A stretch of DNA of 64,000 nt from Echinococcus granulosus (lineage: Eukaryota > Platyhelminthes > Cestoda > Cyclophyllidea > Taeniidae). The position numbers were made by a program, and so were the translations under genes. Location of the stretch: assembly GCF_000524195.1 (NCBI RefSeq), contig NW_020170508.1:114109-178108 (forward strand). The letters are read 5' to 3'. The notes below the pieces were generated by a model. That model worked only from the letters and a program-made list of their open reading frames with translations. It did no database searches and was not told where the DNA came from. Positions within the stretch are counted from its first letter, which is position 1, and each line of letters begins with the position of its first letter. Shown in pieces: positions 24,701 through 42,739 of this stretch.

Positions 24701-27700
24701 TATGATAGCTAGATGCTGCATATCATAGTAAACCACGTAGGATTTTGGGGCCAATCTTCCTCTGAGACTGGAACGAGGAGGTTAAAGCAACCACAAGTAT
24801 AGTGACGAATTTTGAATACCTTTATTATCCCTTTTTCAGGAAGGAACTTCTCTTCAAGAGACTCTCCACCTTCTCCCAGAGAGCCGATGGAAAAGGTAGG
24901 TAATTTGTAGCAGCCTTCGTTATCTCTTCTGTCGTCCCAAATGCACTTGGTACTAACGTCCCTAGAGAGTTCTCTGGACCTGTCACAGCGTCAACTGGCA
25001 GGACTTGCAGCAGCTACAACTGATTTTCTTCTCCTCTCCACCCGCCTCCCGCTGCCTTCTGCCTGTTCGAAGGACGAAATCAACTCAATTTCTGCCTTCC
25101 TTTGTTATTTAATGCAGGTTAGTCTACTCCACCCCTCCTACCTCTCCACCACTTTTCTTCCAAAATACTATAATTGAAGTTGCGTCCCTCTCGTAGAATT
25201 TCATCCATTTGACGAGTGAAATCAAGTTCCCGTGGCCTTGTCTTCTGAGCCTTCCACTTTTGACACTTCGATTATCAGTCGTGCTGTCAGCCTCAAGTGA
25301 TTCGAAAGATCTGGATTCGGGGAAAATCCCACTGGAGACCTTTGTCCAATTTGCGGAAGCTCTGGATGTTTCAGGTAAGTTGGATGTGGTTGTCATGACT
25401 CGTAGTCAGGTTGGACCAGGACTTTTTGAGCCTCCCAGAGGCAGAAAGAACGCAGTTCAAAGAACACAAACTGTATACATGGAAGTAGACAGAAAATCAG
25501 CAAGATAATAGGTCTTATATCCACCTTCCTATAGCCTCTCTTTCGCGTCCTGCCACCCTCATGGACTCGCATCCCTCCGTTGAAGTCAACGATGACGACA
25601 CACGTCTAGATCACCTTATCTCACGTCTCCGTTGTCTCCTGGTGCCTCGACAACCAGGTATCTTCCGTTTCACAACCTCCGCCCACACCTTGACGCGTTT
25701 TACTGAGGTGCTGAATAGCTTTGCCGCGAACGCGGGTACCACTGGCGGTGTTGTTGGTGGTGTCGGTGCAGGTGACAAAAGCAGGGTGGCGCTTGCCAGC
25801 GTCATGGGCTTGTGTCGACTCTCGCCTGCTGGTCTTCGTTACGCCCACGCCCTAGGAATGGACAGTACAGACATTGCTGGACAGTTTTCTGCTTTCCTGA
25901 TTGGTGAGTTGAGGAACAAAAAAAGGGGATCATGGATGAATAAATCATAAATCAAAGATGGATAAACATGGAGCTAGGTGGACGGATGAATAATGTGCGA
26001 AGCGTCCTCTCTCCTGCTCTGTTATCCTCTCAGCTCTCTGTCGCCGTCCCGAGGTGATGTTGCGGCTCCGTCAGCCTAGCGCCTTCACCCATCTCGCCAT
26101 GGGAGACACCGCCACCAACGATACTGGTGGTGGGGATGGTTGTGATAGCGACACGAATGGTCACCAATGGAACCCCGACCGTGTGATTGAGATGGATCGC
26201 GACGCTCTGGCCGAGGCCTCCTCGTGGTTCCTTTCACTAGGCTGGCTCAATCGCTCCATGTTTGAGTCCACCTGGAATGCTCTACTGGCAGTTTGCACTC
26301 CACCACCACCGCCGCCACCGTCTCCATCTTCATCGTTGGATGTGGAGATGGAGGAGAATCCATTTGTGAACAGCAAGGAGGTAGGGAAGGTTTCAATATT
26401 AGGTGTGGGAATTTCCTCGAACTGCCGAAATCGCTGTAACCTCCTGTAAAATCAAAAGCCCCATTTTAATTTGAACTCCTTTTGTAGATTAGCTAATCCA
26501 ATCTTGTATTCTATTCCTCCACCCTTCCACGTTCAGGAACTGGTAGAAATAAATCACTGTCGCGTTCTGGGTCTTAATGCTCTAACTCGTCTTCTTCTCA
26601 ACGCCGCGCATCGTCCACGACCCGGAGATCCGTTGAACAGCTCACCACTGCATCAACCGCGTCTTTCCCTGCCTCCACAATTCATGCACACTCGGTGGGT
26701 CTTATCATTGCGTCTTAGTTGAACACACAATCTTATCGCGATTCTGCTGCTTCGTGTAGACTCGGCAGGAGAATTGGTTACGTGTTGAGCCGCCTGGATC
26801 AGGAAGCAAGGACATGGTTCTATGACATTCCCTCGACCAACGCAGTGATTGGTTCCGATGCTGGCAAATCGGAGGAATGCCTGTCCTGGCTCTCCACCAA
26901 CTTGGATCTTGAGCATCCAGCAGACTTGGACTCGGCTGCTAACCAAGTTCCGATCGAGTGCTTGGTGAAGTGGATGCTTCATTCACTTAGTGGTTAGTCA
27001 GCAGACTGCGGTTTAGCTAAAAGTAATCCTAGCCCTTTCTTAATTACTCTTGTTTCTTCCAGAACCAGTGGGCTTCGAAGCAGACACTATCTTCTCCTGC
27101 CTCCAGTCTCTGCGTTTGGTTCACCACGCATGGCTTCGTCCCCTTGAAGAGCGTCTTCTCAACCGAGCTCGCGGTTTGGGTGAAGCAGGCAGCACCGCTT
27201 CAACATCTTCACAGCGAAAAAAGTTCGTCCAATTCTTTAAACGTGGTGTTCGATCTTCGTCTTCTCTTGATTCTACTCCTCATCCTCCACTGGCTTTCGG
27301 CGAGTCCATCCTTCTCACTGGGGTTCTATCCAGCGGGGATAAAGCGTTTACAGAGTCCTCAACAGAGGTGGAAAGCGTCGATGAGTCGCTGTTGACAGTT
27401 CCAGAGATTGTGGCTCCCTCAGATCAGCTGGTACCGTCTCTATCAGTTCTCACTGCAGTGGTCAAATCTGCGGTCCTTTGTAGCGATCTCTTTACCACTA
27501 GGGAGCAGTTTCTCTGGCTCGTTGGTTGCCTGCAAGCCGGTACGTCTTCCCGTAAAGCCGATTAGCTAAGTGAACTTTTCCGAAGAAATTTTGTGTTATA
27601 AACCGCTGATGATACAAATAAGGAGCATGTGACTACTAGGTTAGCTAGAGCCTAATTTGACTCGAGATATGCTTTATGAATTTGTAGTCAAAGTATCAGC

Positions 27701-30680
27701 ATACTAATAGTGTTTAAACGTCACCAAACTCGACCAATATTCCAGATCGCTGATTTTGTAAGTAGCATATGTTCTCTCTAGCCCGCCAAAAGCTGCGGAA
27801 AATGTTTGTCTACTGATTACATCAAATAAGTAGCATATTCTGTGCTAGTTTACCAGAACCTGCCACGCATTGAAGAGGGCTTTGAGGCACCAATCTACAT
27901 TTGGCTCACCACGGGACTGGCTCGATGCACCGCTGTGCTGGAGGCCACGATGCTGCCTGGGACGGAGTTTGGTGCGATCCCTCCGACAGCACCGACTACG
28001 GAGGCAGAGGAGAGGACGGACGAAGCAGCGACAGTAGCCCCACAGCAGCATCACTCGGCGCCCATTCTCTTGACCGCGAACCTGCAGGCCGCGGTGTCGG
28101 TGGCAACCGCGGCAATGGGGTCGACAGCCGCGGTGCCACTGCAGGATGCAGGTCTTCGCGCCGCAATGGATCTACTTCAAGCTGCTCTTCTGCTTCGCGC
28201 AACGCGACATCCTGCGCTACAGCAGCCAACGCTGCTAGCGAATCCACCAACTGGTTCGCCGCTACTCAACTCTTTGTTGATACAGGTGATGAGAGGTCAC
28301 AAGGATGGATTCGATGCTAGTTTAGAATGGGCTGCCAGATGTGTGCATGAATCCATGATGGATGGAAAAGCAAGGGTTGCATAACAATCTAAAACCAGTT
28401 TTTTCCTCTCTTGCAAAGGTCTGTCTCTACCTGGACAGTCGGCTAGATAATCTCTTTGAGTCCGAGGCCACACTGGAGAAACGCTGGTCAACTACAAAAG
28501 ACAGTGGCTTTGCTTCTCTGCGAATTGCTGGCAGCGGTGGCAGCAGTAGTGTCGCTAAAATCACCGCCGGGCTTGTCCGAACCGCCTCCACTTCCGGTCG
28601 CGGCGTCAATTCTGCTCTAAACCGGGCAGGTAGGTTGGGGAAAAAAAATCTGTACTGACTCCCTACTTATAACCCCATTTAAGTAGCGCTGATGTCCCTT
28701 CCACCTCACCAGCCGATATCCCCTTCAAACCGCGTCCACCAACTGAATGGGCGGCGGAATGCACTGCATCGCATCAGTGTACCGTCCTCGCCACTGCCTT
28801 CTACATCGTCGAGCAGTTCTCTCCGCTGGTAACAAATGAGTCGACTGCTCTTAGTCGACTGATTCCCCGACTCATCAATCACCTTGTCAGGCTGGCTAAC
28901 GCAATGCTACGAGACACTTCGCCTGTCTTCACACCGCCAATGCGTCTGGCTGAGGTAACGCCAAGAAGAGGGGCGCGGGAGGGGGGGAGGAAGTTAAACT
29001 CGAAAATGACTCTTCTGGTTTTCTTTCCTTCGAGGTGTTCAAAAATCATTTCGCAGACACCCAAGCAACCCTAGTGTGCGCGGATTCGGTTGTGGTGGCG
29101 TGGACTTGTGGAATACAGCGACTACTTCTAAGTGGAGTACTTCGGAGGGAGGAATGCGAGGTACCTTTTTGGATGTTGGTTGTCAAACAGTTGGGTGCAT
29201 TAGAGGTGTATGGGGGGTCTAACAAACCAGTAGGTGAGAGAAACCGGCATAGTCCGAAATTCACTACTTAGGTCATTCTCCTCTTCCAAGGTGTTGGCCA
29301 AGCAGGCAGCGGAACGCCTATCCTGCGCCAATTCCACGCGTCTTCGTCTACTAGCTCTTAGTCTTCTCACCACCACTCTCTACGTCCTCAACGCCGATTT
29401 CCTCTTGCGTGCATCCCCAGATCGTAGCGTCAGTGCCAATGGTGACGGCGGGATTAGGTCTTCTCTGGATCAACCTTCAACGGACGTGTTGTTGAGCACC
29501 TCCACGGAGTACCTAACCAGTCTCTGGCAGTGCCTTCGTGGGCTCGGCAGCCCTACCAATCGTCCACCTCCCATTGGTTCACACACCTCTCCTCTCGAGG
29601 CGCGTTGCATCTCCCTAAGTCTGAGCAGTTTTCTGGAAGACCTTGGCAGATGCCTTCTAGCTGCCGCATCCTCCCCTTCTCCCTCTTTCTCCACCATTCT
29701 GGGAGGTCTTGTGAACAAAGCGGTGGCGGAGGTGGCGCGTACAGACCAGGCCTACATCCGTCTGGCCACTGCAGTGCTTCGTGCAGCTGTGGTGACCGTT
29801 TTTGGTGTCCAGAGGGGAGCTAAAGTGGCTCGAGAGTGGGTGCTTTTGACACTCCCCTCCATTCTCCACCAGACGTCGCCGAGAGCTCTTCGTTGTCACG
29901 GTTATTGGGTGGCGGCTGTGTGCACTCTGTTGCTCGAATGTGGCACGGAGTTGAATTGTGAGACAATACATTCCATGTCAGTTGCATGCCTTGGTGCGAT
30001 CCGTCACTTTTTCCTTTTCCTTGTGTCTGTTTCGAGACGGCGACTGATAGAATGATGAGGGTATTTGAATTACGGCGTCTTTGACTTCTTTCATGACAGT
30101 CCATTCACCTCTAAAATGTCCAGAAAGTGCCTAAGGGAGGTTAAAAGTCGTTGCTTAGCTGCGAGTCCTCATTCTTTCTTTTCCTCAAATCGGAAACGAT
30201 TCACTTTGGATGTGTATATTGTCTAGCACGCCTTGGAGACCTCGTAGACGATTAAATAGTGTTCCTGGACGTTTCTTGTGGTTGCCTTTTTGTGCCATCC
30301 ATCACAACGATGGCGTTCCTCCATGAAGAACCAAAGTAGTTCGCTTCAACGGAGGTGGGATCTGTTTTCGTTTCCATCTCAGACACAAATTAATCACCGA
30401 TTAATCGTTCCCTTCTAGATTAGCCATCAGTCTAGCCCACCTTCCTTCACCTGAGTGGTTCCAGTGGGAGGAAAGGGATGAAGAGAAGCAGTGTCTGGAT
30501 CTGCTTCGCGCTGCATCATTCCTCCTCCCGCCATCGTCTTCATCAAGCACTGAAGATGGTGGATTCAGAGATCACTTTCTCGATATTCTCCGCACCGCTG
30601 CTGCTGCCCCCAACTCTTTGGAACCCGGTGCAACTGCGGACGGTCTGGCAGGCATCTGCGAGGCGATGGATAAGATCTAG
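571..30680 (+). CDS. HTT: Huntingtin (HEAT-repeat scaffold protein), 44 exons
   Basis: Huntingtin is a very large HEAT-repeat scaffold acting in vesicle transport, autophagy and transcription. The spliced product is about 3,384 aa (human 3,144 aa) and aligns with the human protein from end to end. Diagnostic stretches are DVRMAADEGINQIVK (exon 1), DPQVRGNACLLVGNIL (exon 10), LLRALFGTNLTSVW (exon 18), RLFEPLVLQCL (exon 20), LGWLNRSMFESTWNALL (exon 35) and VLCSDLFTTREQFLWLV (exon 38). The start at 571 gives a short amphipathic N-terminus similar to the human N17 segment, but no polyglutamine or proline-rich tract follows. Exon phases match at every junction except one frame problem near 10450. 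Intron 16 is 7,015 bp and carries four other genes; most other introns are 30 bp to 2 kb. AATAAA lies 90 bp after the stop. Orthology is secure; individual weak acceptors may be a few bases off. Confidence 0.93.
874..3172. other. Huntingtin intron 1
   Basis: This 2.3-kb AT-rich intron has no coding exon I can support. It contains near-palindromic GTGAC-type motifs at 1204-1217 and 1239-1254, described among the findings. Confidence 0.6.
3313..5282. other. Huntingtin intron 2
   Basis: The intron is 1.97 kb. The part from about 3830 to 4440 is visibly more GC-rich than its flanks but carries no reading frame I can assign. The remainder is AT-rich and featureless. Confidence 0.5.
6236..7010 (+). 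repeat. Degenerate CATC/TCCA-type low-complexity tract in huntingtin intron 4
   Basis: This pyrimidine-rich sequence is built from imperfect units such as CATCCATTCATC, TCATTTATT and CCATCTATCCACC. It fills most of intron 4 (6219-7234). Reading frames here (for example 6216-6638) exist only because the repeats lack stop codons, and their Ser/Pro/Ile-rich products are not protein-like. The tract resembles an old, mutated tetranucleotide microsatellite. A similar tract lies in the WIPI introns. Confidence 0.7.
7403..8145. other. Huntingtin intron 5
   Basis: A 743-bp intron between exons 5 and 6 with no gene, repeat or RNA that I can recognise. Confidence 0.5.
13353..13375 (+). promoter_or_regulatory. 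E-box module upstream of gene A
   Basis: CACGTG at 13354-13359 is followed by AC and a CACCCAGGGTCGA stretch. The same stretch, with one extra AC, follows the E-box of gene B. It sits 52 bp before the gene A ATG. It is a candidate bHLH-type binding site or core promoter element; this role is inferred from conservation between paralogues only. Confidence 0.5.
13412..14491 (+). CDS. Nested gene A: unrecognised intronless protein, 359 aa
   Basis: I do not recognise the family. The 359-aa frame is uninterrupted and its start matches paralogues B-D at the HRPF/HREF motif near residue 16. Conserved blocks in order are: a DLEYLPPNTPM segment (about residues 29-39), IPLYIAGPMLVLR (about 53-65), PTPENPQCEVC (about 88-98) with Cys spacing CX2CX9CX5C, then MKEIWCRL and KPLLIS, WMNAI (about 195) and DVACFIFANL, and a C-terminal H-x2-DC...C-x-CRYAR. 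There is no signal peptide or membrane segment, so it is probably cytosolic or nuclear. The Cys/His pattern would suit a metal-binding or disulfide-stabilised fold (inference). It is closest to gene D. An E-box lies 52 bp before the ATG. Downstream, 14492-15070 is gene-free. Confidence 0.8.
   Translation: MQGSLHYTDLEHRPFNPACDNVLFIDLEYLPPNTPMLTFDNDFRSICYPGIAIPLYIAGPMLVLRLKCEQASDEDSDSFFYDLEAEEVQPPTPENPQCEVCRLVDWLLRDCEDYRDCYEYLQSKSQTIIYGAMKEIWCRLEPKPLLISECLISISRNIDLKRLTRIRSLSFPGDSKCLMRNLDWPTRRAYSVTWMNAIIRAVRQTLDCGGIFNDVACFIFANLTRILQDFVMRVSNPPANYDCINQFYILDAIRRRPITVRTAIMRLAKEVSLHLTHVDDNWYAGGGCGGEGGREDPRDIYTGDALAQGVVENIFVMNMPQLFCRNVSPHQLYVHHRDCQRHPERCPCRYARYAGVRMC
14975..15001 (+). promoter_or_regulatory. 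E-box module upstream of gene B
   Basis: CACGTG at 14976-14981, again followed by AC and then by CACCCAGGGTCGA, lies 89 bp before the chosen ATG. Its position inside the upstream extension of the open frame is the main reason to place the start at 15071. Confidence 0.5.
15071..16168 (+). CDS. Nested gene B: paralogue of gene A, 365 aa
   Basis: This is an intronless member of the same unrecognised family. The open frame extends upstream to 14915 using a GTG. I chose the ATG at 15071 because the product then matches A and C in length and the upstream part contains the shared E-box region rather than conserved protein. The signature blocks are present: DLENLPPDTPM, IPLFIAGPMKVLR, the CDVC segment with CX2CX9CX5C, MREIWCRL, EWTNGFM, FIFANL, RRIVENMLMMN and a C-terminal CLCRFARF. 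It is closest to gene C, sharing EWTNGFM and the late RKEE motif. There is no signal peptide or transmembrane helix. The following 459 bp to gene C are non-coding. Confidence 0.8.
   Translation: MQEVLELEPQVYNPRHESELLHRPFDSQIDTDLYIDLENLPPDTPMMTFGNDYDLLSDEGISIPLFIAGPMKVLRSINDERGIQHPDNFLLDLDYRLIYDPTPYEPQCDVCELVRWLLTECENYGQCLEELFGLQQIVIFEIMREIWCRLRPKPLVFSGRHLQHALRINYFMLPASNIFVSPMTPMLGEILPGWEEVRYSSLEWTNGFMFLIRDDIDNAGPLGHISGFIFANLIRLLRVHLENELPQLAEGTNSEFYVLDAIRANPLVVLQAVMKLGRAVFLTLTALEGDWLPYDTPPPRGFRKEESQWYRRSVRRIVENMLMMNLAELFFNASNAESFYRHRDDCTISPHTCLCRFARFLESTN
16569..16577 (+). promoter_or_regulatory. E-box upstream of gene C
   Basis: TCACGTGAC, with CACGTG at 16570-16575, lies 52 bp before the ATG of gene C. 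The downstream CACCCAGGG stretch seen in A and B is not retained. Confidence 0.45.
16628..17716 (+). CDS. Nested gene C: paralogue of gene B, 362 aa
   Basis: Intronless, from ATG at 16628 to TAA at 17716. It carries the family blocks: HREFDPQCD near the N-terminus, NLDCMSPGTPM, IPVFIAGPLMVLR, PTPENPQCLVC with CX2CX9CX5C, MREIVVRL, KPLSIS, EWTNGFM, YRKEEGYSYQ, RRIMENILMMN and a C-terminal CACRFAQ. The C-terminal His/Asp part is the most divergent of the four: it lacks the DC dipeptide before the last Cys pair. Function is unknown and no targeting signal is seen. The E-box lies 52 bp before the ATG, the same distance as in gene A. AATAAA follows the stop by about 100 bp. Confidence 0.8.
   Translation: MNFESSACSPRHACGVPHREFDPQCDEHLYINLDCMSPGTPMVAFDDKYKCCVEQGVEIPVFIAGPLMVLRTLVERSQDCNSGSFFDCLDYTAIYDPTPENPQCLVCCLVRWLLTQCCSFQECMDSLYNHDQIVVFEVMREIVVRLQPKPLSISPRHIEHAKRFNYIGLPFHNFLLCPIGSNSTMKCADWTTQLLGSLEWTNGFMYLMYLDIGDRGIHSHVARFILVNIIRILRRYSEVAFPPQCDSGFPQYYMLEAVRCHQRAALQPIMKLARSLFLALLEYNPDGFVCETPPVPGYRKEEGYSYQHNMRRIMENILMMNVTDIFYNNVDLNCTIVHTLENHDTPNTCACRFAQALEKEDC
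17817..17822 (+). terminator. Polyadenylation signal of gene C
   Basis: Canonical AATAAA about 100 bp after the gene C stop codon and on the huntingtin sense strand, so it could also terminate huntingtin pre-mRNA inside intron 16. Confidence 0.5.
18031..18039 (+). promoter_or_regulatory. E-box upstream of gene D
   Basis: TCACGTGAC, with CACGTG at 18032-18037, lies 36 bp before the ATG of gene D. It overlaps the GTG that would otherwise open the longest reading frame. Confidence 0.45.
18074..19222 (+). CDS. Nested gene D: paralogue of gene A with acidic N-terminus, 382 aa
   Basis: Intronless member of the same family. The frame opens at a GTG at 18035 inside the E-box, so the ATG at 18074 is the likely start. 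Residues about 12-27 are an almost pure glutamate run encoded by GAA/GAG repeats, absent from A-C. The family core follows: HREYDSC, DLEDLPANTAM, IPLFVAGPMLIFR, PTPENPECEVC with CX2CX9CX5C, MKEIWLRF, KPLLIS, NLDWP, DVACFLLLN, and a C-terminal HYHDCQRHPERC. That last motif is nearly identical to the one in gene A (HHRDCQRHPERC), so D pairs with A. The E-box is 36 bp before the ATG, and AATAAA lies about 120 bp after the stop. Confidence 0.8.
   Translation: MVEVEDLSSTTEEEEEEEEEEEEEEGVNPIHATDLVHREYDSCRDSKILIDLEDLPANTAMMGFEVTLNAVGDPQIQIPLFVAGPMLIFRLQCENQPPSCFTTFLSKMSADQRRQPTPENPECEVCCLVQWLLTECRDYEECYQRLYYKSQVIVYEVMKEIWLRFYFKPLLISRKHLLVTKQINFFTLASGGPFIFPGDPKRRRYNLDWPLKKANSLLWTNAIAYTLRQTLNCGGMQNDVACFLLLNVIRIVRQFLAAVTPFLPTQEICDEFLVFDSVHNFPLIAHPVVVLFATDVSNLLLRLDDFWNVNECGQEECACDDLERYDSYTYKSAMNLLLMNMTRIFYRNNSTQLYVHYHDCQRHPERCLCRYARFLEQTDQKC
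19341..19346 (+). terminator. Polyadenylation signal of gene D
   Basis: Canonical AATAAA about 120 bp after the gene D stop codon, in the sense orientation of the host gene. Confidence 0.5.
19783..24360 (+). CDS. HTT: Huntingtin exons 17-30 (rest of N-HEAT and bridge region)
   Basis: Exons: 19783-19971, 20425-20527, 20601-20779, 20814-20975, 21210-21410, 21484-21680, 21721-21898, 21982-22179, 22247-22398, 22579-22754, 22827-22861, 22933-23289, 23566-23796, 23957-24360. The block resumes in phase 0 after the 7-kb intron. It contains the best conserved huntingtin stretch: the FGTNL motif in exon 18, RLFEPLV and a NYSQLD segment in exon 20, and the LIIDVYVVRG segment in exon 22. Several introns here are very short (34-80 bp). 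Similarity falls in exons 27-30 (bridge region), so those calls rest more on splice sites, phase and uninterrupted frames than on residue matches. Confidence 0.85.
24667..24682. repeat. Perfect 16-bp palindrome in huntingtin intron 30
   Basis: GTCACATATATGTGAC is a perfect inverted repeat. Variants of it occur elsewhere in non-coding parts of the window. Confidence 0.6.
24840..30680 (+). CDS. HTT: Huntingtin exons 31-44 (C-terminal HEAT domain)
   Basis: Exons: 24840-24895, 24966-25117, 25197-25374, 25535-25903, 26034-26380, 26537-26694, 26760-26992, 27063-27539, 27849-28285, 28419-28629, 28713-28954, 29035-29160, 29291-29976, 30419-30680 (TAG). Exon 35 carries a run of seven prolines (26300-26320) followed by a Ser-rich stretch, at the position of the acidic loop in human huntingtin. 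Exon 39 includes a Gln/His/Ala-rich insert (about 27960-28150) absent from the human protein. Exon 43 ends at a GTCAGT donor (29977). Joining it to exon 44 gives SILAISLAHLPSPEWF, matching the human C-terminal helices. Intron 43 (29977-30418) contains nothing else I can support. Confidence 0.85.
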
Positions 30681-30769
30681 TCGATTGTATGCGCGTTCGT
30701 GTTTTTCCTTACCTGTGATGACTACTATTTTTGCCATTTTCTTTTTCCTTCTTGACGTCTGTGTGGTTG

Positions 30770-30775
30770 AATAAA
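30770..30775 (+). terminator. Polyadenylation signal of huntingtin
   Basis: Canonical AATAAA 90 bp downstream of the huntingtin TAG stop at 30678-30680. Confidence 0.6.
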
Positions 30776-31997
30776 TCTCAAATGACATTTGTGATGTAAA
30801 CTTCTTGTCACTCCATTGGTCTTGCTGAAGTAAATCAGCTTTTGCTCCTAGCAATGCGGTGAGTGCAATCGTCAATCGGATCAGCGGTGTCCGCGATCTC
30901 GGCCTCACCTTTGGCCTCTTTCGGTTGGCGGGGAGGGGATCACTTTGTGATCCATGCCAAATCGTTGATCACCACGCCGTATGTCCCCCGCGTTCATTGG
31001 CTGTTCATACTCGCGCCTCGCTGAATACGTCGTTATTCGGCGGTTAGAAGCCTCCTTGCTGGTGCATAAATCCAGCAAGCAGAATTGTTTTTTAGAAAGA
31101 CTCCGCCACTTCCGCCATCCATCGGATTCGTCCCATACCTCCAGGTGTAGGTCGCTTTGAACCGATTGTTCCAGAAGGGAGGGGTAAGGGGAGACAAATG
31201 GGGAATTTGTTTGTAAGGCGGGACTGGAAACAGACTCTAGAAAACGACCTCGAGTAAACTGTGAGTGCTTCCATCTCTTGAATTCCGTGACAATTTAAGT
31301 TTTTCCAGAAGACTGACCAACTTAACTGCCCTATACTATTCATCCTTCTCTCCGTCTGTTCAACCGTCCATCTGACTCCCGCCAACCTCCAAGCGGTCGA
31401 CTTGTGCGTCTTTCGTGAACAAAACAGAACACCATTCGGACGAAAAAAAGAATGCCATTCGCTCATCTCACTTGTACCCTCAAGATGGTAGATCCTCTGT
31501 GAGGCCATAATGTCGCCACTTCCAGACCTGTCCATCCGATCGTCAAGTGGTGAAGCAAGGAACATCCCAACTTGGGTTTCCATGAGACTCGAGTCTTTTA
31601 ACAAACCCTGTCGCTGTTGAACAAATTAAACTGGAAGGTGGAACGCGTTCTCTGTCAAACCTCGACGTACCTCGGGCAGTATCCATCAACTAAATCGACT
31701 CGGAGTAGTCCACAGTGAAGATGTGGCGGGTGGGAACTAACCGAAATCTACGATGCAGAAGGCGGTGCCTGATCTTCCTCACCCTGGAAGTAGATTCAGG
31801 GAGTGCCCAGAAAGACTCTCACGACACAAGATGGAGGCTAGCAGACACATCAAGCCTTTTCGGTGCCTGGCGATTCGACCTCCACTACAGAAGCACGAGG
31901 CTCTCACTTCCAGACTCCAGCACCTCATCAGCGCCTGCTAGGATAAGCCCTTCTGCTGAACAACGCCAACAAAGAGGTTTAATAAATCTCACTCCGC

Positions 31998-32003
31998 TTT
32001 ATT
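31998..32003 (-). terminator. Polyadenylation signal of SPT16
   Basis: TTTATT on the plus strand reads AATAAA on the minus strand, 136 bp beyond the SPT16 stop codon. Confidence 0.55.
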
Positions 32004-32138
32004 ACCCAATAAAATCGACACTTGGTTTAGTATGAACAAGCAAACAGGCGGAGGAGACCCACTGCGCCTCGGTCTGTCACATACACAGTACACAAAGAGG
32101 GGGTGGAAGCGATACAAAGGGAGGACAAACCTGTCTTC

Positions 32139-42739
<10,601 letters not shown>

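Larger units (their letters stand above)
30681..32138. other. Convergent interval between huntingtin and SPT16
   Basis: This 1.46-kb interval holds the 3' UTRs of both genes. On the plus strand two short open stretches behind acceptor-like AGs look somewhat protein-like (about 31097-31257 and 31758-31941). An AATAAA follows the second one at 31981. I could not join them into a gene model, so they are listed only as a finding. Confidence 0.4.

Noticed and set aside
31092..31604. 170-codon minus-strand frame between huntingtin and SPT16
   Set aside because: No recognisable motifs and no convincing minus-strand promoter or splice context; the plus strand is the likelier coding strand here.
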